NCBI RefSeq assembly: GCF_000004195.4
Contig: NC_030684.2
Coordinates: 73,063,892-73,127,891 of the forward strand
From: Xenopus tropicalis
Lineage: Eukaryota; Chordata; Amphibia; Anura; Pipidae
DNA length: 64,000 nucleotides
Reading direction: 5' to 3'
In this document: in pieces, positions 25,001 through 34,270 of the stretch
Position numbering within the stretch: position 1 is the first letter of the stretch
Layout of the letters: every line of letters starts with the position of its first letter
Program-made: the position numbers and the translations under genes
Notes under the pieces: model-generated
What the model saw: only the letters and a program-made list of their open reading frames with translations
The model's database searches: none
Told to the model about the DNA's origin: nothing

Positions 25001-26826
25001 ATAATTAACATGGGATTGTGTAGGACATATTTATCATTGTGTGAGAGTTCACCTTTTAATATATACTCTTTTAAAAATCTCATTGAATATAGTGTGGTCA
25101 CATCACTCAAACTGAGCCTAGATTCATTTCTTGATATGCTGCTTACTTTCGCTATGTATGAATCCATATTGCATGTAGCTCTAACTATGGGGCACATTTA
25201 CTAATCCACGAAGGCTCCGAATGCGTCCAAACACGTTTTTTTTATAATGAGCGTATTTTCCGTGACTTTTCCGTACCTTGCGCGACTTTTTCGACACTTG
25301 CGCACGAGTCTGTCTGAGAAACCTGTAGTTGTCAAATGAAACAGTAGCTGCTGGAAAAAAAGAGTAGCTGACATTTTCTGTGCTTTCAGTTCCAGAATAC
25401 CCAACCCCCTCTGATATACTGGAGAATACTCTCTGTTACTCGGCTATTGCTCTTGGCATTGTGTTCCTCTTTCTGGGGTTTCTGTTCCTCTTCTTGACTT
25501 GGAGACTACATAGAATCGGTAAGCAGTAGTAGGATGTGTCTGATTTCAGTTGCAATCTTACACAAATGCTTATAGACCAAAAATATAGAATTAACATTTT
25601 AAAATATGAAAGATGCATTGCATTGGCACAAGTACTGTGGTTTGTAGCCAGGACTATAGACCTGAATTATTTTATTGTTTGATAATTAGCCCATATGTAC
25701 AGATTTGTCAAAAAGGTCAAATCCTGTTTGTAAATCACTGACTCAAGCAGGGAAATCATTCTTAATTTTGTCTTATGATCCTATCCCAACATTTGAATAT
25801 TAAAAATAATTAGGCCATGCCCCCAATCTTCCCCAGCCACAACCAGTATGAGACTGTCCCACTTAAATTGGAACCACAGGGAGGTATTAGATACATATTT
25901 TATTATAATCAGCTGTATGGAGTGGCCAAACTCATACAGCATAATTTTATATAACATAGGTTAATTTGTTCCTAATATAACTGACCATAGTGTGTATAAA
26001 TGTGAAGGGAACCTTAGATTGGAAGCTCTACTGGGGGCAAAGACTAATGTTAAAGGGATCCTCAGCAAAAAAATGTTTCCATTTAAACAATTAAACATTT
26101 TTAATGTTTTTCAGTGTAAACTTTTGTAACATTTACTTTTTTAAGAAATTTATTTTTATTTTCTAACAACACCACCTACAGACAGGAATACAAGAATACA
26201 CAACTAAAAATATTTTTTTAACATTTAGTGCCATCATGTAGCTCCCTATGTATTGTACTATTTACAGTTTAAAAGAACAAGAAGAATTTGACTAATGAAG
26301 CTACCTCTGTGCCATCCTGGTAAAGTGCCAGATGAAGTTTCACTGCTTGCCTCATAAAATGCAATAATCATAAAATGAAAGAAACCATAGCACAATACGC
26401 AGACAACTTTATAAAAGCAATAATAATGTTTTCCAAAATATACAAGTTTTAAATATTTAAATCATACAGAGATCTTTCCCTCACACCATTATACATTTTG
26501 TTTGTTATACGATACAGTAAACTACAAAAAAACACCCCTTACCCACCCCAGAACATGGATTGGAGTGAGGAGGGCAGATTTACTAGCATACAGAGCACAA
26601 ATGCACACTGAAACAAAAGTTAATAAATGTGACATATAAAATGATGTGACATATAAACATGCTTCACTAATGATTCCTATATATAACCTTGGTATCAGCC
26701 GGGCCTCATCTTCCAAGATGGGGTAGGAAGTAATAAGTGTGACAGTCAATGCTAAACTGTCTGGGTTGTCCTGTACTTTTACATTCTTCCATAATTTAAC
26801 TGATATTTTTTTGCCCTACAGATTGA
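12970..26826 (+). CDS. DMA: MHC class II DM alpha chain (five exons)
   Basis: Joined exons 12970-13048, 19256-19516, 22080-22361, 25390-25518 and 26822-26826 give a 251-residue type I membrane protein (human DMA is about 261). Order: signal peptide (1-26), alpha-1 domain (27-113), Ig C1 alpha-2 domain (114-207), connecting peptide and membrane helix (208-245), tail of about six residues. All internal junctions are GT/AG and phase 1, as in class II genes. DM rather than classical class II is indicated by SDILENTLC before the membrane and by GKPNTLVCF and FSYLNFTP in the Ig domain, which resemble human DMA closely. Known role of the family: with DM beta it catalyses CLIP release and peptide exchange on class II in late endosomes. 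N-glycosylation sequons (NFT, NIT, NFT) are present. The last exon is the least certain part. Confidence 0.93.
13544..14312. mobile_element. hAT MITE split by a CR1 insertion
   Basis: Ends CTGGGGTGGCCAGAC and TGGCCACCCCTG match the element at 11745-11903. The 8-bp flanks CTCCAGGG and CTCCAGGC agree at 7 of 8. A CR1 fragment (13653-14264) interrupts it. Confidence 0.75.
13653..14264 (-). mobile_element. CR1 LINE 3' fragment
   Basis: Reads on the - strand into the C-terminus of a CR1 reverse transcriptase: ELERVQRRATKLV, YKYIRGDYRQL, RRWFFTVRAVRLWNALP. The 3' end is the 8-base repeat CTATGTAA (GTTACATA here), the usual CR1 tail type. Truncated at the 5' end. Confidence 0.9.
15305..15734. mobile_element. 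T2-type MITE, unbroken copy of the 1-879 family
   Basis: TTAAAGGACAAGGCAACAC to GACATGCCCTTTAA with TTAA borders. Contains CTCTGCCCCAGGGGCTCAGA and CAAGGCAGCAGACTG, in inverse order to 1-879. Confidence 0.75.
15985..16232. mobile_element. hAT MITE
   Basis: Ends CAGGGGTGGGCC and GGCCCTG, flanks CTCTCCAG and CTTTCCAG (7 of 8). GC-rich interior with inverted segments (CCCCTGCCGC / GCGGCGGGGG). Confidence 0.7.
16314..16470. repeat. Foldback repeat, family with 28622-28795
   Basis: AGGCA-TTTGCCCAG-GAGCAGTAACC on the left is inverted as GGTT-CTGGGC-GTGCCT on the right. A copy with the same TTGCTATGGGTTACTGC core is at 28622-28795. Confidence 0.5.
17982..18949. mobile_element. Non-autonomous hAT with internal minisatellite, copy 1
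   Basis: Ends CAGTGCTGTCCAAC and GTTGGACAGCACTG, flanked by a perfect 8-bp duplication CACTAGAT (17974-17981, 18950-18957). No transposase. Contains a G-rich tandem array (18306-18600) with units such as GGCAGAGTATGGCACACA. Confidence 0.92.
18306..18600. repeat. Minisatellite inside hAT copy 1
   Basis: About 30-34-base units (CAGCATAGGG-YAGGCAGAGTATGGCAC), with an inverted unit at the right end. Open in several frames because the unit lacks stops; not a gene. Confidence 0.85.
19256..19516 (+). CDS. DMA: DMA exon 2, alpha-1 domain
   Basis: Preceded by a T-rich tract and TGCAG acceptor, followed by a GTCAGT donor. It encodes 87 residues with the DM-alpha-like pattern FDDEQMFQYSF, VPRIPDF and FDEELC, comparable to DEDQLFFFDF, VPRLPEF and FDKEFC in human DMA. 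Cysteines in LFCQ and EELC fit the DM-specific alpha-1 disulfide. No stops or frameshifts. Confidence 0.92.
19607..19884. mobile_element. hAT MITE in DMA intron 2
   Basis: Ends CAGGGTTGGACT and AGTCCGACCCTG, flanks TATCTTTT and TACCTTTT (7 of 8). GC-rich and non-coding; it lies 90 bases past exon 2. Confidence 0.8.
19885..21121. other. DMA intron 2, nothing recognised
   Basis: Unique-looking AT-rich sequence. Short frames without domains. Confidence 0.4.
21122..21544. mobile_element. T2-type foldback MITE in DMA intron 2
   Basis: TTAAAGGAACAGTAACACC and GGTGTTACTGTTCCTTT ends with the palindromic GGCAGCCATTCAAGC/TTGAATGGCTGCC core; same family as 1113-1555. Confidence 0.85.
22080..22361 (+). 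CDS. DMA: DMA exon 3, Ig C1-set alpha-2 domain
   Basis: Acceptor TTCTTTTAG, donor GTAAGA. It encodes 94 residues with the Ig cysteine pair (LVCF and YTCN), the ITW core tryptophan and SYLNFTP. The closing AYWG continues in phase 1 into the connecting peptide. The resemblance is specifically to DM alpha. Confidence 0.95.
22558..22850 (-). mobile_element. CR1 LINE 3' fragment in DMA intron 3
   Basis: GTTACATA repeats followed by the TTGAAAAAAGACCA and CATCAAGTTCAACCCATCC landmarks seen in the other CR1 copies. The - strand encodes FTVRAVRLWNALPSDVV. 5' truncated. Confidence 0.9.
22944..23142. repeat. Foldback MITE in DMA intron 3
   Basis: GGTGAAGACACA at the left and TGTGTCTTCAACC at the right, with inverted CAGCTACTT/AAGTAGCTG. 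A copy sits at about 37030-37220. Confidence 0.6.
23987..24330. repeat. TTAA-type repeat, copy of the 13282 family
   Basis: TTAAAGGGGGTTGTAC start, then the shared CTAACAGCTGCCGTTAAT and CTCAGGGATTAAG blocks. Right end diffuse. Confidence 0.5.
24520..24775. repeat. Foldback repeat rich in GCGATA/TATCGC
   Basis: Repeated AATGCGATA and TATCGCA in both orientations, ending TGAATCGGCCCC. Resembles a decayed Xenopus MITE. Confidence 0.45.
25189..25310. repeat. MITE end fragment near DMA exon 4
   Basis: GGGGCACATTTACTAATCCACGAA matches the left end type of 27559-27952 (GGGGCCGATGTACTAATCCAC). It lies about 80 bases before the exon 4 acceptor. Confidence 0.5.
25390..25518 (+). CDS. DMA: DMA exon 4, connecting peptide and membrane helix
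   Basis: Acceptor TGCTTTCAG, donor GTAAGC. It encodes VPEYPTPSDILENTLC, then a helix of about 22 hydrophobic residues (residues 222-245), then the basic stop-transfer WRLHRI. The pre-membrane block SDILENTLC is close to SDLLENVLC of human DMA. Confidence 0.92.
26822..26826 (+). CDS. DMA: DMA exon 5, last codon and stop (tentative)
   Basis: A good polypyrimidine tract and acceptor (TTTTTTTGCCCTACAG) end at 26821. Joining here completes a GAT codon, immediately followed by TGA, so the tail would be WRLHRID. This fits the short DM alpha tail, which in mammals carries no strong sorting signal. The choice rests on splice-site quality and phase only; a downstream acceptor at 28311 is the main alternative. 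The rest of the exon would be 3' UTR to about 27450. Confidence 0.5.
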
Positions 26827-27426
26827 ACCTGTGTGACTTCCCTGAACTAAATTACCTCTACAGGATGCCATACGTTTTTCTGCTACCTGCATACTATTGT
26901 GCTTTGCATTTGTCTGAATCCTGAATTTTAATTTCTGGGCTATTTTTTTAATCAGCTCTATTTTAATACCAAATAAGATTATCTCACACAGATGCTCAGC
27001 AAAAAAATGATGTTGCTTCCAGTATCCCCAACAAGCTTCCACAGAGAAACAAAAGTTGTAGTTCCTAAGCATCTGAATTATTCTATCGTCCCTGTTACTG
27101 ATGTGTGGCTTTGAACAGCCCAGGCTGGAAACCTCCAAACTATGTGGAATGATCAGAAATTAAGGGGGCATAGAGAGGTTATTCAGGGTCATCCCTCCTC
27201 CATATATAGGCTAGTAAGATTAATTACGTGTATATGATGCACACAAGTTCATAGAGAAACTGTAATACAGTAATACTACTTTTTTTTATAAAAGGAAATG
27301 CTATAACAACCAGGCAGGAAATTTAGCATGTTTCTGCTGGTTAAAGTACACTTCAACACTTTAAATACCTTTGGTCTACTCCATTGTGCTAAATATTTTG
27401 CAAAACCACTGAAACCTTTTATCAAT

Positions 27427-27432
27427 AATAAA
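27427..27432 (+). other. Candidate DMA polyadenylation signal
   Basis: AATAAA about 600 bases past the proposed DMA stop. It is the first canonical hexamer after exon 5 that I noticed. Downstream sequence is T-rich. Tentative, because it depends on the exon 5 choice. Confidence 0.4.
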
Positions 27433-27558
27433 GAGAAATTGTAATGCCTTGAAAGAAATACTTTTCTCTTCAGTCTGATTTCAATAAGAAAAAAGGCAGT
27501 GAGGGGAGTTCCAGTTCAAAAATATTCTATGCCTTTATTTCATAGAATGTAAATACTT

Positions 27559-27952
27559 AGGGGCCGATGTACTAATCCACAAATGGATCGAAAGCGTCGG
27601 AATGCGTTTTTTTCGTAATGATCGGTATTTTGCGATTTTTCCGTCGCCACTTTTTTGTAAATTGTCGCGACTTTTTCTTAGCCGTTACGACTTGCGCGAA
27701 TTGTCGCGACTTTTTCGTAGCTGTCGCGATAAAATGGAAAGGTTTGCCCGCCGTTTACTAGCGCTCAATACGAAATAGTCGCGACAATTCGCGCAAGTTG
27801 TAACAGCTATGAAAAAGTCGCAACAATTCACGAAAAAGTCGCAAAGGCGATGAAAAAATCGCAAAAAATACGAAAAAGTCGCAAAATGTTCGTTTCCAAT
27901 ACGATTTTTTCCCATTCGGGATTCGGATTCGTGGATTAGTAAATCAGCCCCT
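27559..27952. mobile_element. Foldback MITE rich in GTCGCGA
   Basis: Ends GGGGCCGATGTACTAATCCAC and GTGGATTAGTAAATCAGCCCC. The interior alternates GTCGCGACTTTTTC and its complement. No coding potential. Confidence 0.75.
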
Positions 27953-28621
27953 TAGGCTATGATCGTACATATTTAGAGCATGGTTCAGTTCTGCTGCACA
28001 GAAAGTAATTAAGTTTCTGCAAGAGGGTTGAACTAAATAAAGTTCAGGGAGATGGTTAAATAGCAAAGGCTAAAAAAGCTTTTTAAAATACTGCACTCAT
28101 AGCCAGGAGTTCTGTTGTGTTAAATATCCTCTTCTATTATTTCTTACCAAAAGCCAGCCAACAGAAAACTGTGATTGCATTTTACCTCCATGGTCCTAAA
28201 ATCAAAAAGAGTTTTTTTTTAAAACCAAATTGAATGTGTGTGGTGTTTTATTTTTTTAATCTTCAAAATAAAAAAAAATTGTTCTAAATGTCTCATTTTT
28301 TCCCCCTTTACTCTAAAAGGCAGCACATGCCGAGTTATTCAGACATATTTTGCTGATTGGGCAACAGTTAATCTCACCATATATAGCTCCCATCTTACAC
28401 AGTATTATTGCATGGATAACTAGTTAATTTCTAGTAAAAAAACTGGGTATACCACAGTTAAATACAGTAAGTTTTATTAGTAAAGGGGAAAAAAGCTATA
28501 ATACAGATAGCAAGTAAGCAATAGATTTTTGTTTACTTTATGTCCTACACAATGATGATCAACCTGGGTATTTTAGGTAACAAGCATAGCATGAAAAGGA
28601 GAAGTCAAAAGTTTAGACATT

Positions 28622-28795
28622 AATCCCCATATTTAATCAAAGGCACTTAGTTTGCCCAGACGCAGTAAGTCATAGCAATCAAGATGTTTTCTTTCAAACA
28701 GGTAACCAGGAAATTCTACCTGCTGATGGTTGCTATGGGTTACTGCTCCTAGGCAAACTTAGTGCCTGTTATTTCATAATCCCATTAGTGATAAA
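28622..28795. repeat. Foldback repeat
   Basis: Left AGGCACTTAGTTTGCCCAG is inverted as AGGCAAACTTAGTGCCT at the right. Family of 16314-16470. Confidence 0.6.
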
Positions 28796-29757
28796 TATTG
28801 TTCCTATAATCCTAATACATCCTGAGAAAAAAAGTGCAAGTAACAGCTTTACTAAGTTCCACGAGATACATAGCAGCTTCTTTATTCTAAAAAAAAGTGA
28901 CAATACCTTTTGTAGAATTATTATTAGAGTTATTGTAACCCTTTCTTGGCACACTCTGGAGAAATTAGGTTACTGGGATGCTGGGAACTGGGATTTACAG
29001 CGCAGTGCTTCCACCTAGTGGACACTGAGGAGCACACCTTAGGGGAATTCCCCTAGAAAAATAATCACACACAGTTTTGCAGCAAAGATAAACTTTATAT
29101 AGCAGTGTGAAAATAGAATAACAATAACATGCAAACAGTAATAAACCCTGCTTTGGGAATCCTGTGCAGTTTTAGCCAAACCTGTGGCTCAGTCTCTCCC
29201 AGGACAAAGTCCCACACTCCTCTCCTGGAGGAAATACGCTTTCCCAGTTCAGTCTTGGCAAAGTCCCTTCCCCAAGAGCTCTTTTAGTTTCCCAGGTAGC
29301 GCTACCTGCCACAAAGTACCTCTCCCTTTGGATAGGCAGTTGCTCCCATGTAGCAGGCACTCGATCAATACCTGTCTTCACACAGGGGACACACACAGAG
29401 ACTTTCAATACCTTCCCTCAGATGGATCACTCACTGGGGACCCGCATGGTGGTAAAGGCATCTAACAGCAATGTAGCAGATCTCTCTTTACAGGCTAAGC
29501 AGAGCTCCTCTCAGCCTTTTACACTCTCACCGCTTTCCTGGATGGTCTCTCTCTCTCTCAATGGCTGGCAAAACAACAGGGGCTCCCTTTATAAACTGCT
29601 GCACCTGCCCCTGATTTTTGGCTCCAAAGTCTGGAACACCTTCTCTCCCAACAGTGCACTGGGGCATCCAGCCAATCAGGTTTCTCCCCAGTCTGTAATT
29701 GGGCTGGATGATGTCACAGATAGAAAAACAGGGAAAGAGTTCTCTCATCCCCTACAC
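28796..29757. other. DMA-DMB intergenic sequence, no gene recognised
   Basis: Moderately GC-rich with short open frames of low complexity and no domain. It may be an old LTR or other repeat, but I see no paired ends. Confidence 0.35.
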
Positions 29758-30964
29758 CAGTGCTGTCCAACTGGCGGCCCGTGACCCGCCCGCGACCCCC
29801 CTCTGTGTGGCCCCCCACCTGTCTGGCTGCTTTGATGGCTTACTCTTGTGTAAACTTTAAATGGTATCAGTACTGTGATTAACTGCCCCCCTGCATGGTT
29901 CTCACCTCAGGTTCAGGCTGTAATCCCTCTGTATTGTTTAAACATGTTATCCCCTGTGTTGTTCACACCTTTTAGTTTCTGCATTGTTCACCCCCTGCAT
30001 TGTTCACACCTCAGGCTCTGGCTGTAATCACCCCCATTGTTCCCCTGTTCACACCTCTAGGAGCAGTAGAAACCCACAAATAAACCCTGCACACTACAAA
30101 AAGAACATATACTGAGGTGGTACTGCAATTAAAAAGTTTTGTAACACATAGTTATTGTGCAGACTGTAGGAGCAGTGCCAGCATTGTGTCACTGTATGCT
30201 GCCTGTGTGTGCCATACAGCATAGGGCAAGCAGAGTATGGCACACACAGGCAGGGTAGGGCAGGCAGAGTATGGCACACACAGGCAGGCTAGGGCAGGCA
30301 GAGTATGGCACACACGGGCAGGGTAGGGCAGGCAGAGTATGGCACACACAGGCAGGGTAGGTCAGGCAGAGTATGGCACACACAGACAGCAGAGGGCAAG
30401 CAGAGTATGGCACACACAGGCAGGGTAGGTCAGGCAGAGTATGGCACACACAGGCAGGGTAGGGCAGGCAGAGTATGGCACACACAGGCAGGGTAGGGCA
30501 GGCAGAGTATGGCACACAAAGGCAGGGTAGGGCAGGCAGAGCATGGTACACACAGGCAGGGTAGGGAAGGCAGAGTATGGCACACACAGGCAGGTTAGGG
30601 AAGGCAGAGTATGGCACACACAGGCAGGTTAGGGAAGGCAGAGTATGGCACACACAGGCAGGGTAGGGCAGGCAGAGTATGGCACACACAGGCAGGGTAG
30701 GGCAGGCAGAGTATGGCACACACAGGATGGGTAGGGAAGGCAGAGTATGGCACACACAGGATGGGTAGGGAAGGCAGAGTATGGCAGGTTTTTGCTGTAC
30801 TTCAACCATTAATATGGGTATGGTCATGTGATAATGCGGGTGTGGTTTCGAATGGGTGCGGTTTAAAAAAGGGGAGTGGTCAAAACTGGCTTCCATTATC
30901 GGCCCTCCACAACGTAGGTCGGGAAAATTCCGGCCCTCGGTACCACAGAAGTTGGACAGCACTG
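29758..30964. mobile_element. Non-autonomous hAT with internal minisatellite, copy 2
   Basis: Ends CAGTGCTGTCCAAC and GTTGGACAGCACTG with a perfect 8-bp duplication CCCTACAC (29750-29757, 30965-30972). Interior matches copies 1 and 3; no transposase. Confidence 0.93.
30205..30785. repeat. 34-bp minisatellite inside hAT copy 2
   Basis: About 17 units of GCAGGGTAGGGCAGGCAGAG followed by TATGGCACACACAG. Long stop-free frames (for example 30189-30962 on the - strand) are by-products of the repeat. Confidence 0.93.
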
Positions 30965-31220
30965 CCCTACACTATATAGGAGCTTTCTTAATTTCAGTAT
31001 TCTTTAGTCACCTGCATAGGTGGAGGGTGATTTTTTTGTTTGGGAAGGCTAAATATGGGCCATACATAGACTGACCTAAAGCTAATGTGAGACTAAATGG
31101 ATTCACTGCTGGTGTAAAATATGAACCTCCCAACTACCTCTTGCCATTCCCACTGACTTCCAGGGATACTTTGCAATAGTGCAGGTGTTTTCCATACATT
31201 TGTGTTTGTAATCAGTTAGC

Positions 31221-31650
31221 TTAAAGGGGTAGTTCACCTTTAAATTAACTTTTAATATGATGTAGACATTGATATTATGAGACACTTTGCAATTGGTCCT
31301 TTTATTTTTAATGATTTTTCAGTTATTAAGCTTTTTGTTCAGCAGCTCTCCATTTGGTATTTCAGCAGCTATCTGGTTGCTAGGGTCTTATTTACCCTAG
31401 CAACCAGGTAGTGGTTTAAACAAGAGATGGTAATATAAATAGTTAAAGGGTCTGCAAGGAAAAGCAGTGGGTATAGATGGCAGATATTCAGGCCCTGGCA
31501 CTATAACACTGGCACTGATACACAGCATTGGCTCCAGCTAGAAAAGAACAAAACAATGACAAAAGTAAAATAAAAAAAAAAATAGTAAGTGCAAAAAACA
31601 ACAACAACAAATTTATAAAAGCACAATTAGCTTTTTCAGTGGGAAAGAGT
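31221..31650. repeat. T2-type MITE end with decayed partner
   Basis: TTAAAGGGGTAGTTCACCTT start as at 17640. Contains an inverted GTTGCTAGGG/CCCTAGCAAC pair near 31378-31410. Right end unclear. Confidence 0.5.
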
Positions 31651-31736
31651 TAACTTACCATCCATCTTTTAGGATAGGTGATAGGGATATTATAGATGTC
31701 AGGTGACAAAAAACAATTTCAATTCAGCCTTTAGAA

Positions 31737-32505
31737 CTGTATAGTACCTGCGTATAGTACCTGGGTATAGTACCTGTGGGAGGGGGATGATACAGTATAG
31801 TACCTGCATATAGTACCTGGGTATAGTACCTGTGGGAGGGGGATGATACAGTATAGTACCTGCATATAGTACCTGGGTATAGTACCTGCATATAGTACCT
31901 GGGTATAGTACCTGTGGGAGGGGGATGATACAGTATAGTACCTGCATATAGTACCTGGGTATAGTACCTGCATATAGTACCTGGGTATAGTACCTGTGTA
32001 TAGTACCTGGGTATAGTACCTGTGGGAGGGGGATGATACAGTATAGTACCTGCATATAGTACCTGTGTATAGTACCTGGGTATAGTACCTGTGGGAGGGG
32101 GATGATACAGTATAGTACCTGCATATAGTACCTGGGTATAGTACCTGCATATAGTACCTGGGTATAGTACCTGTGTATAGTACCTGTGTATAGTACCTGT
32201 GTATAGTACCTGGGTATAGTACCTGTGTATAGTACCTGTGGGAGGGGGATGATACAGTATAGTACCTGCATATAGTACCTGGGTATAGTACCTGTGTGTA
32301 GTACCTGGGTATAGTACCTGTGGGAGGGGGATGATACAGTATAGTACCTGCATATAGTACCTGTGTATAGTACCTGTGGGAGGGGGATGATACAGTATAG
32401 TACCTGCATATAGTACCTGGGTAAAGTACCTGTGTATAGTACCTGTGGGAGGGGGATGATACAGTATAGTACCTGGGTATAGTACATGTGGGAGGGGGAT
32501 GGAAT
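31737..32505. repeat. 13-bp minisatellite with higher-order structure
   Basis: Units TATAGTACCTGNN (last bases CA, GG or TG) alternate with a 17-base block GGAGGGGGATGATACAG in a repeating larger pattern. Open in three - strand frames (YYTQVLYAGT-like); not a gene. Confidence 0.95.
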
Positions 32506-33011
32506 CTGCAGCAAAAGTTGAGAGTTGGTTCTAAGGTAAAGTTTACAGCCTGTAGATTCTTCTTTTCAGTCTTTATTTCTGCACTGCCTTTAGTTTGTAA
32601 TATCTCCCAAGCCCTGTCTGCATCTTTGCCTTGATTGGTCAATTTTACTGTCTGTCAAGAAAGCTGTGCTCTGATTTGAGAATCCACAAGAAGAAAGATC
32701 CAATCAGCACAGCTGATTACAGCAGAACTGGAGCTTGCAGGAACAAGAGAAGATTTCCAGGATTCCTGGCTTAGCCTCCCCTAAGCTTATTGCATACCCC
32801 CCAACTGTCCCACTTTAAGCGGGATAATCCCACTTTCTATAGCGAATCCCGCTGTCCCGGATAGTTCCCTGAATGTCCCGCATTTTCGTAATAGATTACG
32901 GAAATGCGGGACAGTCAAAGAAGGATCCGCGACAGAGGGATGAGAAGGTTTAAGATGAGCGCTCCGACTCCTTGTGCTGCTTCTCTCCTGTGGCTCCTTC
33001 TCCGGCGGTCC

Positions 33012-33084
33012 CTGGCCCTTTTATAAGGTTGCGCCCGTGCGTAATGACGTCACACGTACACACGGGGCGCAACCTTATAAAAGG
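33012..33084. promoter_or_regulatory. Divergent TATA boxes around a CRE, left arm
   Basis: CCTTTTATAAGG (- strand TATAAAA) and CCTTATAAAAGG (+ strand TATAAAA) face away from a central TGACGTCA (33046-33053). The mirror copy is at about 35833-35901. Promoter function is inferred from motifs only. Confidence 0.45.
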
Positions 33085-33149
33085 GGCTGGGACCGCCGGA
33101 GAAGGAGCCACATAAGGAGAGAAGCAACACAAGGAGTCGGAGTGCGTAT

Positions 33150-33690
33150 GGGGGGCTCTGTGTATGGGGGGCTCTGTGTATGGGGGACACTGTGTATGGG
33201 GGGGCTCTGTGTATTGGGGGCTCTGTGTATGGGGGGCACTGTGTATGGGGGCTCTGTGTATGGGGGCACTGTGTATGGGGGGCACTGTGTATGGGGGGGC
33301 TCTGTGTATGGGGGGGCTCTGTGTATGGGGGGCTCTGTATGGGGGGCACTGTGTATGGGGGGCTCTGTGTATGGGGGGGCTCTGTGTATGGGGGGCTCTG
33401 TGTATGGGGGGCACTGTGTATGGGGGGGCTCTGTGTATGGGGGCACTGTGTATGGGGGGCTCTGTGTATGGGGGGGCTCTGTGTATGGGGAGGCTCTGTG
33501 TTTGGGGGCTCTGTGTTTGGGGGGCTCTGTGTTTGGGGGGCACTGTGTATTGGGGGCACTGTGTATTGGGGCACTGTGTTTTGGGGGCACTGTGTATGGG
33601 GGCACTGTGTATGGGGGGTACTGTCTATGGGGGCCTGGGGGCACTGTGTATGGGGTGTACTGTCTCCCCTGTGTGGGGGGGCAAAACTGG
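33150..33690. repeat. G-rich minisatellite, left palindrome arm
   Basis: About 35 units of CTCTGTGTATGGGGGG or CACTGTGTATGGGGGG, 14-16 bases, with runs of four to seven G. Strong G-quadruplex potential. Stop-free in several frames; not coding. Confidence 0.93.
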
Positions 33691-33834
33691 TAGATAGTTA
33701 TAACTCACTTATATTTATTATAACATTTGACCTCCCTGTGTGTAATTCTGTATAATTGTAAGATTGTACAGCGCTGCGTACCCTTGTGGCGCTTTATAAA
33801 TAAAGTTATACATACTTTGTACATACATACATAC

Positions 33835-34270
33835 ATAACTGACTGCCTTCTCTCTATATTTGTATTTTATATGTAGGAGTTGCTATATTGTTTTCCTTAG
33901 GTAGTACAGTATGAGGGTATAGCACATTTGCATCTGATCCCACCATTTCAACTATATAAAAGGAGTATTTTTAGAAAAAAATGGGGTGTGTTAATTGGGG
34001 CGTGGTCAAAAAAATTTGCCTTTTCACTCTAATGCATACCTCCCAACATTTGAAAAACAAAAAGAGGGACAAAAAGATTTTTAGGCCACGCCCACTTTTG
34101 TGACCACACCCCAATTAACACACCCCATTTTTTTCTAAAAATACTCCTTTTATATAGTTGAAATGGCGGGATCAGATGCAAATGTGCTATACCCTCATAC
34201 TGTACTACCTAAGGAAAACAAAATAGCAACTCCTACATTAAAATACAAATATAGAGGGCAGTCAGTTATA
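33835..34270. repeat. Inner palindrome
   Basis: ATAACTGACTGCC...TAGGAGTTGCTAT on the left is inverted at the right (ATAGCAACTCCTA...GGCAGTCAGTTAT). The spacer carries a CATACCTCCCAAC MITE fragment (34033-34130). Confidence 0.8.

Noticed and set aside
28238..28423. Alternative DMA tail exon from the acceptor at 28311
   Set aside because: It would add an unrelated tail of more than 30 residues and lies after the first poly(A) signal; the 26821 acceptor gives a tail closer in length to known DM alpha. Kept as an alternative only.
30205..30785. CRISPR-like spaced repeat pattern
   Set aside because: Units abut without unique spacers, the locus is eukaryotic, and no cas genes exist.
30189..30962. 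Long - strand open frame of 257 codons (and shorter + frames)
   Set aside because: It is the 34-bp minisatellite inside hAT copy 2 read in frame. The peptide is a simple CHTLPALPCLCVPYSA repeat, open in several frames, with no domain.
31699..32642. Three overlapping - strand open frames of 209-303 codons
   Set aside because: All three - strand frames are open only because the 13-bp minisatellite unit lacks stops; the peptide is a YYTQVLYAGT-like repeat.
32950..33755. Glycine/cysteine-rich and proline-rich open frames on both strands
   Set aside because: By-product of the G-rich minisatellite; the mirror array at 35243-35966 gives the same peptides.
33714..33820. Possible small RNA gene around CAGCGCTGCGTACCCTTG
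   Set aside because: It is a repeated tail present in both palindrome arms and resembles a common interspersed repeat end; no tRNA or snRNA features.
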